Notes: a model not told the origin generated them from the letters alone. Positions 23,989 through 34,419 are shown, counted from the first letter of the stretch. The stretch: DNA of 64,000 bases from Hirsutella rhossiliensis (GCF_020360975.1 NW_025408684.1:620001-684000), one strand, 5' to 3'. Translations and numbers: made by a program.

Positions 23989-24697
23989 CTAGCTGCCCGT
24001 CCTCATGGACCGCTCGTACGCGACAATGGCGTCGGAGCACCCGTCCAAGTTCTTCTTGGACTCCCACGTGTTGTGCTTTGCATCGAACCCCCTCCACTTA
24101 ACCAGGTAAAAGTGCTTCAGGGTTTCGGCCTCGATGCGCGAGTCGACGATGCGCTCAATCTCCCATTCCTTGCCGGCAGTGGCGGCCGCTGCCGCAGGTG
24201 CCTTCTTCTTGGTCTCGCGGGGCCTCAGCTTGGGTGTTGCGGGCGACGACGCGGGCGGTGCAGCGACCGAACGGATCCTGCTCGAGCGCCGGCGACCACG
24301 AGTCTCCCCCTTGACTCGTGGCGTCTCTGTGCGGCGCGGCCTGCCTCGCGGCCTGCCTCGCGGCCTCTTTGGGGCGGGAGACGCTGGCTCTTGAGGGTTG
24401 CTGCTGCCTCGCCCCGAGCCTTGCTGCTCCAGCTCGGCGCCTTCGATCGCCGGGCTGCCTATTGCCTCGCCATCGCTGCTCGAGCCGTCCCAGTCTCGGA
24501 GGGTTGCTGCCGCGAGAGCATCCGCTTCGAGCTCAATGCTGTGACGAATCCTAGGTACCCCGTTCATCAGAAATCAAGAGCTCTGTCACCATGGGAGAGG
24601 AAACGCAGTCAAGGGCTCACTTGTCGACTTCATCACGGTCCATCAGGGTCTCGCGACCGAGGAAGACGGAAGTCTTCCCGGGTGATGGCGGTGCCAT
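23989..24697 (-). CDS. Chromodomain protein with AT-hook-like motifs
   Basis: Two exons on the minus strand, 24697-24621 and 24550-23989; 212 aa. The ATG at 24697 has a GCCATGG context. The middle is Pro/Ser-rich and disordered and contains KRPRGRPRGRPRR, two overlapping AT-hook cores that could bind the minor groove of AT-rich DNA, then a further basic run RGRRRSSRIR. The C-terminal 55 residues are a chromodomain: EWEIERIVDSRIEAETLKHF, YLVKWRGFD, and WESKKNL with the aromatic cage positions (W-E-I, Y-L-V-K-W, N-T-W-E) present. Chromodomains of this kind read methylated histone tails. There is no chromoshadow domain, so it is not a typical HP1. The orthologue is not known to me. Confidence 0.85.
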
Positions 24698-25445
24698 GGC
24701 GGTTCAGCTTGGTCGGTGAAACGATTCCGCTGGTGCGCAACGGTGCGCAGACTTGACGGAAAAGCTTGCAGCCGAGCAGCAGGCGACCAGCAGCGACCTG
24801 GAATAAAGCGTTGGCGTGAAACGGTTGGAGCGTGCACGCGCTGTCAGGGTCACGATGGGTGTTGCTGCAAGGCCTTTGGAGTTGTGCGAGAAGGGGTCAA
24901 AGTTGGCCTAGCGTCGAGAAGGAACCGAGAACAGAGTCGATAGGGTTTTCAAGTGGCATCAACCACTGAGCAAGGTTGGCATGTAAAGCCACATTCTCGA
25001 CTCTAGTTGATCCGGTGCCGAGTCCCAGTCATTTCACCCTTGCCATGTCCACCAGCCAGAACATTTGGCCTTGCCAGCTGCAACGGGCTGGCACGCCAGC
25101 TGCATGAGAGAACCGTGTCTCGGCCATCGTGCTCGGTGAATGGTAACCCGGCTGTGACAAATTCATCTTTGATCTATTCTTCGTGCTCGCAGTTCTTCAT
25201 AGAAGCGCTCGCTTTTTTTCTGGGTATCAGGCACCCTCGTCGTCGTCGGATCCGATCCATCCTGCTTTCCCATTCCTTCCTTGACGAATTTGATCAGAAG
25301 ACTCCTGCGCTATCGTAGATGAACCCTTCCCCTTCAATAGTATCAAGAGTCCCTTGCATATAACCCGACATATGCGTCCGCAGCTCGATATCGTCGTGGG
25401 CCACCCAGGCGAGAGTCCATGGCTACGCAGCGCAACGCTCGGTGC
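24698..25445. other. Intergenic spacer
   Basis: Upstream region of the chromodomain gene and 3' region of RIC8, both on the minus strand. No gene seen. Confidence 0.55.
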
Positions 25446-27083
25446 TCAATCGACCTCTTCAACCTCATCGTCGTCCAGCTCGCGGAACTTCCCCTCTTGA
25501 ACTGCCTGTTCCACCGGATTTTGTATGTCCATGATGCCAAGCTGCTTTAGCCTGAGGACACGTACGTTAGCATTGTCACGCTCGGGACGTAAGACTCGAT
25601 GACTGTGCACCTCTCAAAAAGCACGAACAATCGCTCGGCCTCTCGCTCCTTTTCCTCTTGGGACATTTCTGGCCCCTCGGCGGGGTTTTCTTTATCGAGG
25701 AACTGTCCAGTGATTGGATTGACCAGCTTCTGAGCCCCAGCGTCGTCACCCGTGCTGAACGCTTCCGACGCAGATGCCGGAACAGGAACGTTGTTCTGGA
25801 AGAGGAAGCCCGATGCAAACCCGTACCCAACGTTCTCCACAAACTTTGACGCATCCCTGCCCGAAAGGTCAAAGAAGAGATGCGAAATACCATCCCTCAG
25901 TGCAGGAGTCAGTGGATTCGTCGAGTTCTTGAGAAGCCTGGCGGACAGCGTTTCTCCACGCCCCAGGACAGCCTGCCGATCTTCGGCGGACGGAAGTATC
26001 GCTTCTTCCAAGAACTGCCGCACCGCCGGCGGGGCGTTTTCGTAAACCCTGCCAATTAAGCCCACCAGGGGCGTCACGTTGTTTTCAAGCTCGTTGTCGC
26101 CGTACGCCTTCATCGACAAGTCCAAAAGAGACACGAGCCTGGAAGAGACCTTGGTAGGTTCGCTCTTGGGAAAAAGAGAAGCCCGGCTTTTGTCAGCCTC
26201 GAAATCGAGGTTGTAGAGCGCGTTGACAAGCGGGCCAAACGGAGGATCAAGAGGGTTTTCGTCGGAGACATCCTGTTTCCAAAGCAGCGCAACCACATGA
26301 GGAACGGTGGCAGTAAAGCAGGAAACTTTGTCTTTGCAAAAGTGAGACACGTTGAACATGAGCTTCAATGTCTCTCCGAGCGCCATTCCCTCCATGGGGT
26401 CATCCTTGGCCTTGGCCTTGTTGGACAAGGTCTTTGCGTGGCGGCTCACATTCTCAACAATATGGTCAGCCAGCCGGTGGTTCTCAATGAGATCGGGCAG
26501 ATCGAGACTGGTGCCGTAGGTGGAGATGAAGAGAATGCGGGAAACCAGAAACTCGTTGTCCCAGCTGTCAACCTTGAGCTCGCTACAAGCCCTTGGGGCA
26601 AATCCCAGGTCGACGAACGTCTGACGAGTCTCGGGCTTGAGCAGCATGGCGTTTGCCAAGACCCTCAGAGCCGCCCGCGCAGTTTCACTAGACGGACTGT
26701 AGAAGCCATGACGGAGTAACATGGAGATGCCCTGAGCTTGGTTTAGTATGAGAGAAGACGGTGGCCGACCGGGCCGACTTACATCCTTGGTGAAGATGGG
26801 GTCGGCGTCGTTTGGGTCTCTGCCGTAAATCTTGAGCTCTTCTAGGGCACTGATGCGGTCTGGACAGGCTGTGAGCATGCTGATTGGTCCATGGCTGAGC
26901 CTGCGAGGATGGGACCAACCGTCGGGAAGAAGGGTGACGTTGTCAAGATCGTTGGTGAGCTTCTCAACCAGATCCGTTACAGCTTTGAGCTTGGCTGGAG
27001 ATGGTTAGCGACGAGCGCCCGTGAGTCGTGGCGTCGATGGACTGACCGGGGCCAGTAGCAGTGCCTATTTCTGACGAGGCCAT
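25446..27083 (-). CDS. ric8: RIC8/synembryn, G-alpha chaperone and exchange factor
   Basis: Five exons on the minus strand: 27083-27047, 26994-26920, 26859-26783, 26731-25611 and 25551-25446; 471 aa. RIC8 folds and activates heterotrimeric G-alpha subunits at the plasma membrane and is needed for growth and development in Neurospora and Magnaporthe. The armadillo-like body shows the conserved ALEELKIYGRDPNDADPIFTKDGI start (made only by removing the 26919-26860 and 26782-26732 introns), LRVLANAMLLKPETR, ENNVTPLVGLI, and NPITGQFLDKE near the end. The acidic tail ending ELDDDEVEEVD comes from the short last exon. An in-frame ATG at 27287 would add a basic leader of about 68 residues, which I disfavour. 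Confidence 0.95.
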
Positions 27084-28991
27084 GGCGGAGCTGTCCTGAA
27101 GGCCAGTGCAGGCGGCGTGGAGCACAGCTGAGAAGTCGGCAAGGGAGACGAGAGTCGGGGCATGAAGTGCGCGCCGAGCAGTTGCGGGTACTCCCGGCCG
27201 AGATGCCCGAGCAAGACAGATGCGAGGAGCCGCGGAAAGATATCTCTTCGAGAAGGAAGCCGAGAGATGTGTCGAGTCTGTTGCCATGGGCTCGAGTCGA
27301 GCTGGGGGGCGGGGAGAACGCGGTGAAGGTGGCCATTGTTTGGTCCCTCTTCCAAGGTTGAGACTTAGACATGGGACGGGACGCCTCTACCGCTAGTTGG
27401 GTACCGTATCTCGGTACCTACATGCTAGTGAGGGGGGCGGTTGGTCATCGGTCGTGCCGTGTCAGGGAGGACTAAGGCCAGGTACCTAAGGTAGGTGGGT
27501 ATTAGGTAGCCGATACAAATTAAGGTACTCCGTACTCCGTAATACTACCACGTCCCTCTCCATACTTTTCAGCTCTCTCAAAAGCCAGGGCCAACAATAC
27601 GAGGCCTTGCTTGGTAGGGCTTTAGTATTGATCGGGTCCCCTCATGAAAAGGCGTGACGAGTATCACTTCAATCGAGCTTGTAAAATTCGGGATGTACTG
27701 TGAGAATTACCCTGCTGACTCGGTATTCGTAAACCCCCAAGAAAATCCGAGGAATCCCCGCCAGCTGTACGAAGTGCGAAGTACCAGGTACTCCCAGGAC
27801 GGGAGGGGGAACCTGGCACGTCAGAATCTGCCCAAAACAAACCCCTACGAACCTCATCTACGAATCTCGAGCACGACGGATGAGACCTTTCAGGATCCTA
27901 CATTGGGCGAGAAAATGTTTGTATCGATGAATCGGAAGAGCAGGCCCTGCCTACGATGATAAGACTCCGATTGGGAGCAGCCAGGCCTGCCATGGCGTTG
28001 CCGTCTCCGGGGGATGAGGAACAAAGGGCGGCGTTACCAACCCTCGGAACACATTCTGTTTGTTGCGCTGTCGGAGCCGGGCAACCTTTATAACACGCAC
28101 AGGCATCTCTTTTGCCCCTCGAATATGGCGGTGCTATTGACACCACGGATCTCGGAGCAAGATTCAATCTCTCGGAGCCACAGAAACAGGACCTCCGACG
28201 TGTTCATATTTGGAGATTTTGGGCATCCTCATTGACAAGAACCACGTGGAAGCCAGCCTAGCTGAAGCAGCCCGGGGTATCTTTTGCACGGCCCCCCTCG
28301 TGGAGCGAGTGAACGGGTCTGGTGTTCGTCCAACGCCAACGACAGTATCATCACCGAGAATCATGCTTCTGTTCTGGCGACGCTCAGTTGTCCATTCAAC
28401 ACCAACGACGGTATCATCACCGAGAATCATCCTCCCGCCCTTGCCGACGTCCTAGTATTCACCCAGCAACGAAGGTATCATCACCAAGAATCATCCTCCC
28501 GCCTTGCCGACGTCACCCACGGGGCTTATCAAAAAGAGGTAAATCCACTATTGCCTTCCCGACCAAGGCCACCGCGAAGAGCATTGAAGCTCAGCGAACT
28601 CGACCAGACCAAAATGCGTCAAACTATCCGCAGCGACGGAGCGGCTCATCATCTTCACCTGCGCCTTTGGGGCACATGTTGGTTGTCTGCTCCCCGTGAG
28701 CGTGTTGGTCTGCGTCCTATGGGCATCTATGAGATTGTCGTCAGTGGAAATCTCGCAAAAAGGGAAGCAGACATTTGTAACACGCACCAGTCATGCAATC
28801 GCCGAAGCTCGCTCCACTATGGCCTGGTATAATGGTTTGAGAGAAACCCGATTCGACTTCTGCGGGCTCGAAAGCGCGCTTTCGAAAGCAAACATGGCAT
28901 TTCATGACTGCGGACCACCTCGGGTACAGTCTTTTGAGCACTGGCCAGAAAGATGTCTTCTCAAGGTAGACTGACAGGAATCACGCTTCGC
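27084..28991. other. Intergenic accessory spacer with repeats
   Basis: This 1.9-kb stretch lies between two minus-strand genes. It has a TACCTAGGTA-type cluster at 27401-27513, two overlapping copies of the 9-mer GTACTCCGT at 27525-27540, and a 66-bp tandem repeat at 28331-28516. I find no intact gene. Confidence 0.6.
28331..28516 (+). repeat. 66-bp tandem repeat, about 2.8 copies
   Basis: Unit 1 is 28331-28396, unit 2 is 28397-28462 and a partial unit 3 follows to about 28516. Units share the core GTATCATCACCGAGAATCAT (third copy with one change). In one + frame the first two units read as 22-residue repeats with the core IITENH; the third has an indel. Confidence 0.85.
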
Positions 28992-30011
28992 TCATTTCTC
29001 AGCCATCGAGAAACCGCATTTCGAAAGGCCCGGTTGTCGTACTGCGTTCGCGCTCATTGACGGACGTCCCTTGAGCTCGTGTCGGAAACAATTCATAGAC
29101 ACCGTCTGTATATGGTATAGTTTATAGATATACAGTTTGCTGCTCAGCCAGGCAACTCTGCTGTGTATGCTGGCTGACCCGCACAGGAGAGCCAGCCCGC
29201 CTAGAGCTCCTCCGATTATGGCCCCAATGTTATTTGGCTGGTTGCCGGAACCACCGTCCTTGGCCGCGGCTGACTGTATAGTCTGTCGTGTAGCAGAAGT
29301 GGTAGTTACACTTGGGAGACTGGTTTTCAGTCTGCTTGTCGCGGGGTTCCGGGTAGTGACAGGAGCCGGAGAGTCACCGGCCGTCTTGGGAGAAGGAGAG
29401 TCGGCCGTACCCGTGGCCTGCTTTGAGCTTCTTGTTGACGCCTCGACTGTGGGTGACGGGAAATACAGATCTATGCGAGGACTCTGTCCACAGGCGATAT
29501 ACGAGTACGTCTGGTCGACGCCGACATTCAAGAGCGCGGTTGAGCAGAACTGTTTTGAGCTACTACACCCGGCTCCATCTCGTTAGCGACCGTTTTGTAC
29601 TCGAGGGTTTTTTTTTTCAAACAAAACGCACCATGTGAAGGTCGTCAAGTCGGTGCTTTGGGTCATGCCGCATCCGTCGGTGCATCGGAAGCCGTCCACG
29701 CAACTCCCCGCCAAGCCACAGTCGCGGGCGGCAAACACCGAGGTAGGACAAAAGCCCCAAAGGCCGTTCTGAGGATCCACGCGGCATTTGTATCCGGGTT
29801 CGGCCGTCCGGGGATTTGACGGGCTGCCGTCGAGGTAACCGCATGTCGAAAGCTCTGTCAGGGCTCGACCTTGGAGTCGAATTTGGCCTCGCGTCGCCGG
29901 GACGGAGGCGAGTGTCGGCTCCGAGCTGCCATGGACAACAAGCCCGAAGCTGGAAGTCAAATTGGCGGCAGCGTAAAACAGAGGCAACAGACGGCGTCTG
30001 AGGACGACCAT
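28992..30011 (-). CDS. Secreted Cys-rich surface protein with Ser/Thr-rich stalk and membrane anchor
   Basis: Two exons on the minus strand, 30011-29632 and 29562-28992 (316 aa). A second in-frame ATG at 30026 is possible. The order is a signal peptide, a Cys-rich ectodomain (STCGYLDGSPSNPRTAEPGY, NGLWGFCPTSV, DCGLAGSCVDGFRC, then FCSTALLNVGVDQTYSYIACG), a Ser/Thr-rich stalk (about residues 175-225), and a Gly-rich hydrophobic helix (IGAIIGGALGGLALLCG). This layout matches a fungal surface-protein family with a Mid2-like anchor; the ligand or role is unknown. The splice is supported because only it joins TTFTC to SSKQFCSTALL. The tail after the helix is doubtful: a different frame reaching 28999 gives a more family-like end (see findings). 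A transposon sits 172 bases upstream of the start. Confidence 0.7.
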
Positions 30012-30024
30012 GACGGCCGAGTCC

Positions 30025-30045
30025 ATATATATATATATATATATA
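30025..30045. repeat. (AT)n microsatellite
   Basis: Uninterrupted alternating AT over 21 bases, just upstream of the start codon of the surface-protein gene. Confidence 0.9.
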
Positions 30046-30173
30046 AATAGGTATATGTATGGACTCGGGTGCAAAGCAAACTTGCGTGGGAAGCGGCGGT
30101 TTGCGGGCCAAAGTGATTCACGTTTACGAATACTCGCAGCAATTATCAGTGCTGCCTTTTTAATGCGCTCCCC

Positions 30174-30182
30174 CTTTGTTTA
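30174..30182. repeat. Target-site duplication, left copy
   Basis: CTTTGTTTA directly precedes the left end of the MULE element; an identical copy follows the right end at 32794-32802. Nine base pairs is the usual duplication size for Mutator-like elements. Confidence 0.9.
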
Positions 30183-30248
30183 GGCCCAAGTTATCTATCC
30201 ACCCACTTTCATTAACTGTACACCCAAAAAGTGGATTAACTGTGGCTG
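30183..30248 (+). repeat. MULE terminal inverted repeat, left
   Basis: Starts GGCCCAAGTTATCTATCCAC and pairs with the reverse complement of 32730-32793 over about 64-66 bases, with a few mismatches and two single-base gaps. Confidence 0.9.
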
Positions 30249-30721
30249 ACGGCCGAAGAGGGCCGATACCGCCAATTTGTATGCACACATTCTCTACGAT
30301 AAGTAGAGCCAGGTAGTAACAGTTCTCCTTCAACGATAAGGCACCCAAAATTGAAGCTATTCGTACTGCGCTTTCTATGCTGATGAGACTATTCTTTGGT
30401 GTTTACAACAGGCCTCCTTCTTCGAGTGCACTACGTGCCTGATCCGCTTCATCTAACTGTGATTCCAATTGATCCCATACATCCTCAAGGGCGGCATCGT
30501 CCGTGAGGCCGGCGACGAAGATGCAGTCTTGGGTCTCCCGCCGTACCGGCTGATCGTCATCATCAGAGACTGGCGTTTGACGCCCGGCTTGTTGATACGC
30601 CCGTTGCATCCGTGTGCCTGCCTCGTACGTATCGCCGTTTTCCTCGATGTGCCGCAGCCCTCGTTCCGTTGAAGTCATCGCGGCCGTTACCGTACCCGTC
30701 ATCGCCGCTGGTGCCGTTGAG

Positions 30722-32563
30722 GAGGAGGCAGTCGTATAGCCTCAGCCCGCTCATGCCGTTCAGCGATCTCGTGATGTGACGGATCCCGCCGCGTTGATCT
30801 TGACCGCCGTGACTCTTCGAGGTTGAGTGAGCCCTTGGGGCGGCCCTTAGCCCTGATAACTTGTGGCTCGTATGGTGCCCGAGTAGGGCTTGTGCCCTGA
30901 GCGCTTGTATCGATCGGAATATACCAAAATGGGTCGAAGTCGTCGAGTGTAAGGGAGGTATTGGTGTTGATAGACTCGAAGATTCGATGGCAGCACGGTA
31001 GCCCTCGACTAGTAGCCCAATTACAAGGACATTGACCTGGCGGCGGTTTGGCCCGTTGACTTCGGGGTCTAGAGGATCTTGCGATGCTCATCTATTAGTA
31101 GCTTTAACGCATATGACGATACTCGCTCGCGGATCGGCATATACGGCGCCTGTAGGAGAACGTTGATATCTTGTGGAGGTTTCGATTCTCTATCGCTGTG
31201 ATCTGAGCAGCCTGATGGCCCCAGAAGCGTTCGAATCGTTGGAAAACGGTCGTCAAATCGCCCGTACAGGACCAAAGGAACTTCTTCATATGAGAGTGAA
31301 GTCCTCGACGATCGAGGTCGTTGTACGCCCGAAGTGGCGATATTGATTAACGAAACAAGATACAAACTTCTCCTTCCAAGGCGTTAGCCACGTATTGCAA
31401 CAGTATTGTATAGCTGCAAGCGGGTGGCGGCCTGGTGTCTCAAATTGGCGTAAACGTTCGTTGAAGCTATTCACATCTTGTGACTTGACGATCTCGTTCC
31501 ACTCTTGTAGAAACGCTTGGAATGCCGGGGCCCGTACGACTCGATTGCCGATTTTGATGCCTTAGGAAAAATTGCTTGCATTTCGCAACGACATTCTGGT
31601 TAATATGCCACGTGCAGAGAAGGTTAGTACTGTTTTGAAGCTCGCGAAAGCTATCTAACGCCTTAAGCAACGCAGTATCTCGGTCCGTGACAGTGACCCT
31701 TGAAATGGGATCGACTCCTTCTCGCAAAGGACTAGCAGCAACGAGATAGCCCAATAGTAATGGGACTCGGTCTCGCCGTTCAAGAAGATAGAGGCAATAG
31801 AGAACGTTTTGTTATCTCGAGTGGCCGCGCAGATATTCAATAACGGCATATTGAATCGGTTCGTCTTGTAGGTACAGTCGAGGACGAGGACATCGTGATG
31901 CTGACGCCATCGATGGAAGGTAGCACGAGGCGCGAGAAATAGCCCAGTTAGCCGGCCCTGGGGATCACGACTATCTCGATGAAAGAAGTCGGACTTATCT
32001 AGCCGGTCGTAGAGAAACTGAAGAGGCGTACGGCCAGCTAGTTCTTCCTGACGGTGCCTAGCCAAGGCGTTACTCACGTCTTGAGCCGTGATACCGGCTA
32101 AACGAGGATCGTCGTGAACCAGGTCACGAAGCTCGCCAGCAATATCGGTCGGCCGGGTATTGTTATTAAACTTCCGGATAATGTCGTCGCGATACTTCTG
32201 GATAACAAGCGCCCGGTACTTCGGAAAGACCATCGGGTCATCAACAAGGCGATGATTGTGAACATCGTGAAGATAAGAGATAGTCCAGTAACCGCGTTTT
32301 TCCTTCAACGAGAGGCGAAATTCACAGTCTGTTTTCTGGGTTGCTGTATTGAGGCGACGACGAGAGATATGAGCAGCTTTATCCTTCCGATTTTCGTAGG
32401 GGCCGGCCTTGATACAACGAACAAGTGCAGACTTGCGTTGGCCAGCGTTATCCCGCTTCGATGTTCGAATGTGTAGGGCGTAGCCCTCAGCCTCAGCAAC
32501 GGTATCGGCGGCTTCCATCGCGGCCTGGAAGGTCGGGAATAGTGTCTTCGTAAGCGACTCCAT
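30722..32563 (-). pseudogene. Degenerate MULE transposase
   Basis: The longest intact part (32563-31655) encodes the FAR1-like N-terminus and the start of the catalytic domain, up to ESHYYWAI. The remaining domains are found in other frames: LVAASPLREGVDP to KCKQFF; GIKIGNRVVRAPAFQAFLQE to NQYRHFG; MKKFLWSCTGDLTTVFQRFE to ENRNLHKIS; then APYMPIRERVSSYALKLLID and the SWIM finger before 30722. The changes look like small indels rather than C-to-T mutation, so repeat-induced point mutation is not the obvious cause. Confidence 0.88.
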
Positions 32564-32729
32564 GATTCGGGCTCGTAAGGGCAGAAACGCGGTGCGAATA
32601 GCTTCAGTTTTGATGGTATTGCTGATAGTTACGGTTACAGGATGTTGTTACGCAAGCATCACGAACTGGCCAGCTGGCCGGCCGGGAATGGGCGCACCAA
32701 AATTAGCGGCATCGGCACTGCGCCTGACC

Positions 32730-32793
32730 CAGCCACAGTTGATCCACTTTTTGGTGTACAGTTAATAAAAGGAGGTGTATAGATAATTGGGCC
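32730..32793 (-). repeat. MULE terminal inverted repeat, right
   Basis: Reverse complement of this stretch starts GGCCCAATTATCTATACACC and ends with CAACTGTGGCTG, matching the left repeat at 30183-30248. Confidence 0.9.
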
Positions 32794-32802
32794 CTTTGTT
32801 TA
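32794..32802. repeat. Target-site duplication, right copy
   Basis: CTTTGTTTA, identical to 30174-30182. Confidence 0.9.
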
Positions 32803-33288
32803 GTAGATATACAGAGTCCGGCATATTCAAAGGTCCCGACTGCGCTCTCTACTCATCCATGTCATATGCAGTTGGCTGTAGCGTTTCATTTTCCCACCAG
32901 TGACGCCCAATTTCATCACCTGCTGTACGTGTAATTACTTGCAGGTTACTCAACGGGGACGCATGTAAGATGTATAAAGTAGTGCACCGTCAGGGGTGGC
33001 TCTGGCCGGGGGCGGGCGCTTCCTCATACTTCACGCTCATACCGCTGGGGATTTGCCGAGTTGATGTAACCCACAGTATCGCCACGTCGACCAATGCGCT
33101 GATGAGCACCTGAAAAGAAAATAGATACATAGGTCGTCTTTGTTCGTCGGCTGACCTCGAGGCCCGAGTCATCGCCATGACCGGCTCAGGGGACCATGGC
33201 CATTTTCGGAGCCGACCAAGGCTCACCCCGTGACGCCTCCAGCAGAGGGTATGAGATCCCACGGCGCTCGGGAGCACGATGCTGACTT
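32803..33288. other. Spacer between transposon and GT69 remnant
   Basis: It includes a possible minus-strand 3' exon fragment (33113-32990: TTTTCAG acceptor, then VLISALVDVAILWVTS to a stop) that belongs to no gene I can build. Otherwise no gene seen. Confidence 0.4.
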
Positions 33289-34419
33289 TCAGGCTCAGGC
33301 TCAGGCTCAGGCTCACATGCAGACAACCGGGACGCCTCCACGATCGCTGCCCACCTCGGTGCCATCTTGGACGGGAATTCAACAAGCTCTCCGAGCATGA
33401 AGTGTCCGGCGCTGAATTCGGCCAGATACGAGCCTTTGAAAGCCACAGGCTCCGACAGCGCCCATCTCCGATATTTCTTTGCGCTCAACCTTCGAGACTG
33501 TCGGCCCTTGCTGCCCCGTCTCCTTGGCAGTATCATCGAGGCTATTCGCTTCCTCGGTCCACATCATTGCGCCCTCTCCATCGTCGAGTGAAACTCGCCT
33601 GACGGAACCGGCAATATCTTGGCAGCGCTTCGGCCTGACCTGGAAGCCCTGGGTATTGCATACCTTTTTGAGTCCTCGTCGATTGATCCCCGCGCTGGGC
33701 ATCGTATCGTCAAGCTCGCCGAGCTGCGGAACATGGCCCTGCGGCCCCTTTTCAGCAACCCAGACCGCGCTGACAGGAACACGACGATTGTGTTCCTCAA
33801 CGACGTGGCCATCTGTCCCGAGGACATCCTTGAGCTGGCCCTTCAGCGGAGGAACCTGGGCGCCGACATGACTTGTGCCATGGACTGGACATATGCCGGC
33901 CGTGATCCTACCTTTTACGATGTGTGGGTCGCCCGCGGAATCAACGGGGACTCTTTCTTCGATATTCCCCCGGATGGGAACTGGAACTCGGCGTGGAACC
34001 TGTTTTGGAACGCGGAGCATACAGGCTCGCGGTTCCACTCGCGCCGACCTTTTCAGGTTTTCTCATGCTGGAACGGCGCGACAGCCTTTACGGCTCAACC
34101 TCTCCTCGACAACCTCATCAGATTCAGGGCGGCCAACGAGACGGCCGGCGAGTGTAACCAGGGCGAGCCGCAGTTGTTTTGCAAGGACATGTGGTTCCGC
34201 GGATACCGCAAAATCGCCGTGATACCCACCATAAACCTTGAATACTCGGTCGAGAGGGGGGAGCAAATCAAGACGGCAAAGGGGTTTGTGTCGGAGCACG
34301 TGTCCAAGCAGGACTTGGCAGGCGATGAGATTGGCTGGAAGCTGGAGCCCCCAGAAAAGGTCAAGTGTATGCCGACCTGGGAGAAGCAGTTTTGGCAGCT
34401 GTGGAACGAGACGCTATAA
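33289..34419 (+). pseudogene. Broken CAP59-type alpha-1,3-mannosyltransferase (GT69)
   Basis: The reading frame from 33289 to 34419 gives a GT69 (CAP59_mtransfer) domain: DASTIAAHLGAILDGNST, RYFFALNLRDCRPLLPRLLG, then FLNDVAICPEDILEL, the MDWTYAGRDPTFYDVWVARG block, and CWNGATAF near the acceptor site. The whole is in one frame, but an in-frame TGA stands at 33589-33591 where relatives have Gly after IVE. The N-terminus is also missing: the frame runs into a stop at 33283, next to a (GGCTCA)n repeat at 33290-33315, and no ATG or upstream exon can be joined. The rest, ending EKQFWQLWNETL, is intact. CAP59-like enzymes act in the secretory pathway on surface glycans. Confidence 0.8.
33290..33315. 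repeat. (GGCTCA)n hexanucleotide repeat
   Basis: About four copies of the 6-mer at the 5' edge of the GT69 remnant; if translated in the GT69 frame it would read as Ser-Gly repeats. Confidence 0.85.

Larger units (their letters stand above)
30183..32793 (-). mobile_element. Complete but inactive Mutator-like element (MULE, Hop-like)
   Basis: The 2,611-bp element has imperfect terminal inverted repeats of about 66 bp (30183-30248 and 32793-32730). Both begin GGCCCAA and share the blocks TTAACTGTACACC and AAAAAGTGGAT. It is flanked by a perfect 9-bp duplication (CTTTGTTTA). The minus strand once encoded a transposase: ATG at 32563, FAR1-like zinc domain, MULE catalytic domain with LVLDCTYKTNRFNMPLLNI and VTVTDRDTAL, and a SWIM finger (CPCNWATSRGLPCCH). 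The frame is broken at least four times (near 31750, 31560, 31310 and 31160), so it is dead. Clean ends plus broken frame mean it inserted as a full element and decayed in place. Fungal relatives include Hop of Fusarium oxysporum. Confidence 0.92.

Noticed and set aside
28331..28516. CRISPR-like array
   Set aside because: Units are contiguous imperfect tandem repeats without unique spacers, and the organism is a fungus.
28284..28832. Open frame of 182 codons over the 66-bp repeats as a live gene
   Set aside because: The third repeat unit is out of frame, the rest has no protein features, and there is no typical fungal leader. Kept only as a repeat.
33588..33625. Intron that would remove the GT69 stop codon
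   Set aside because: Only 38 nt, below the usual fungal minimum, and its phase would shift the downstream frame.
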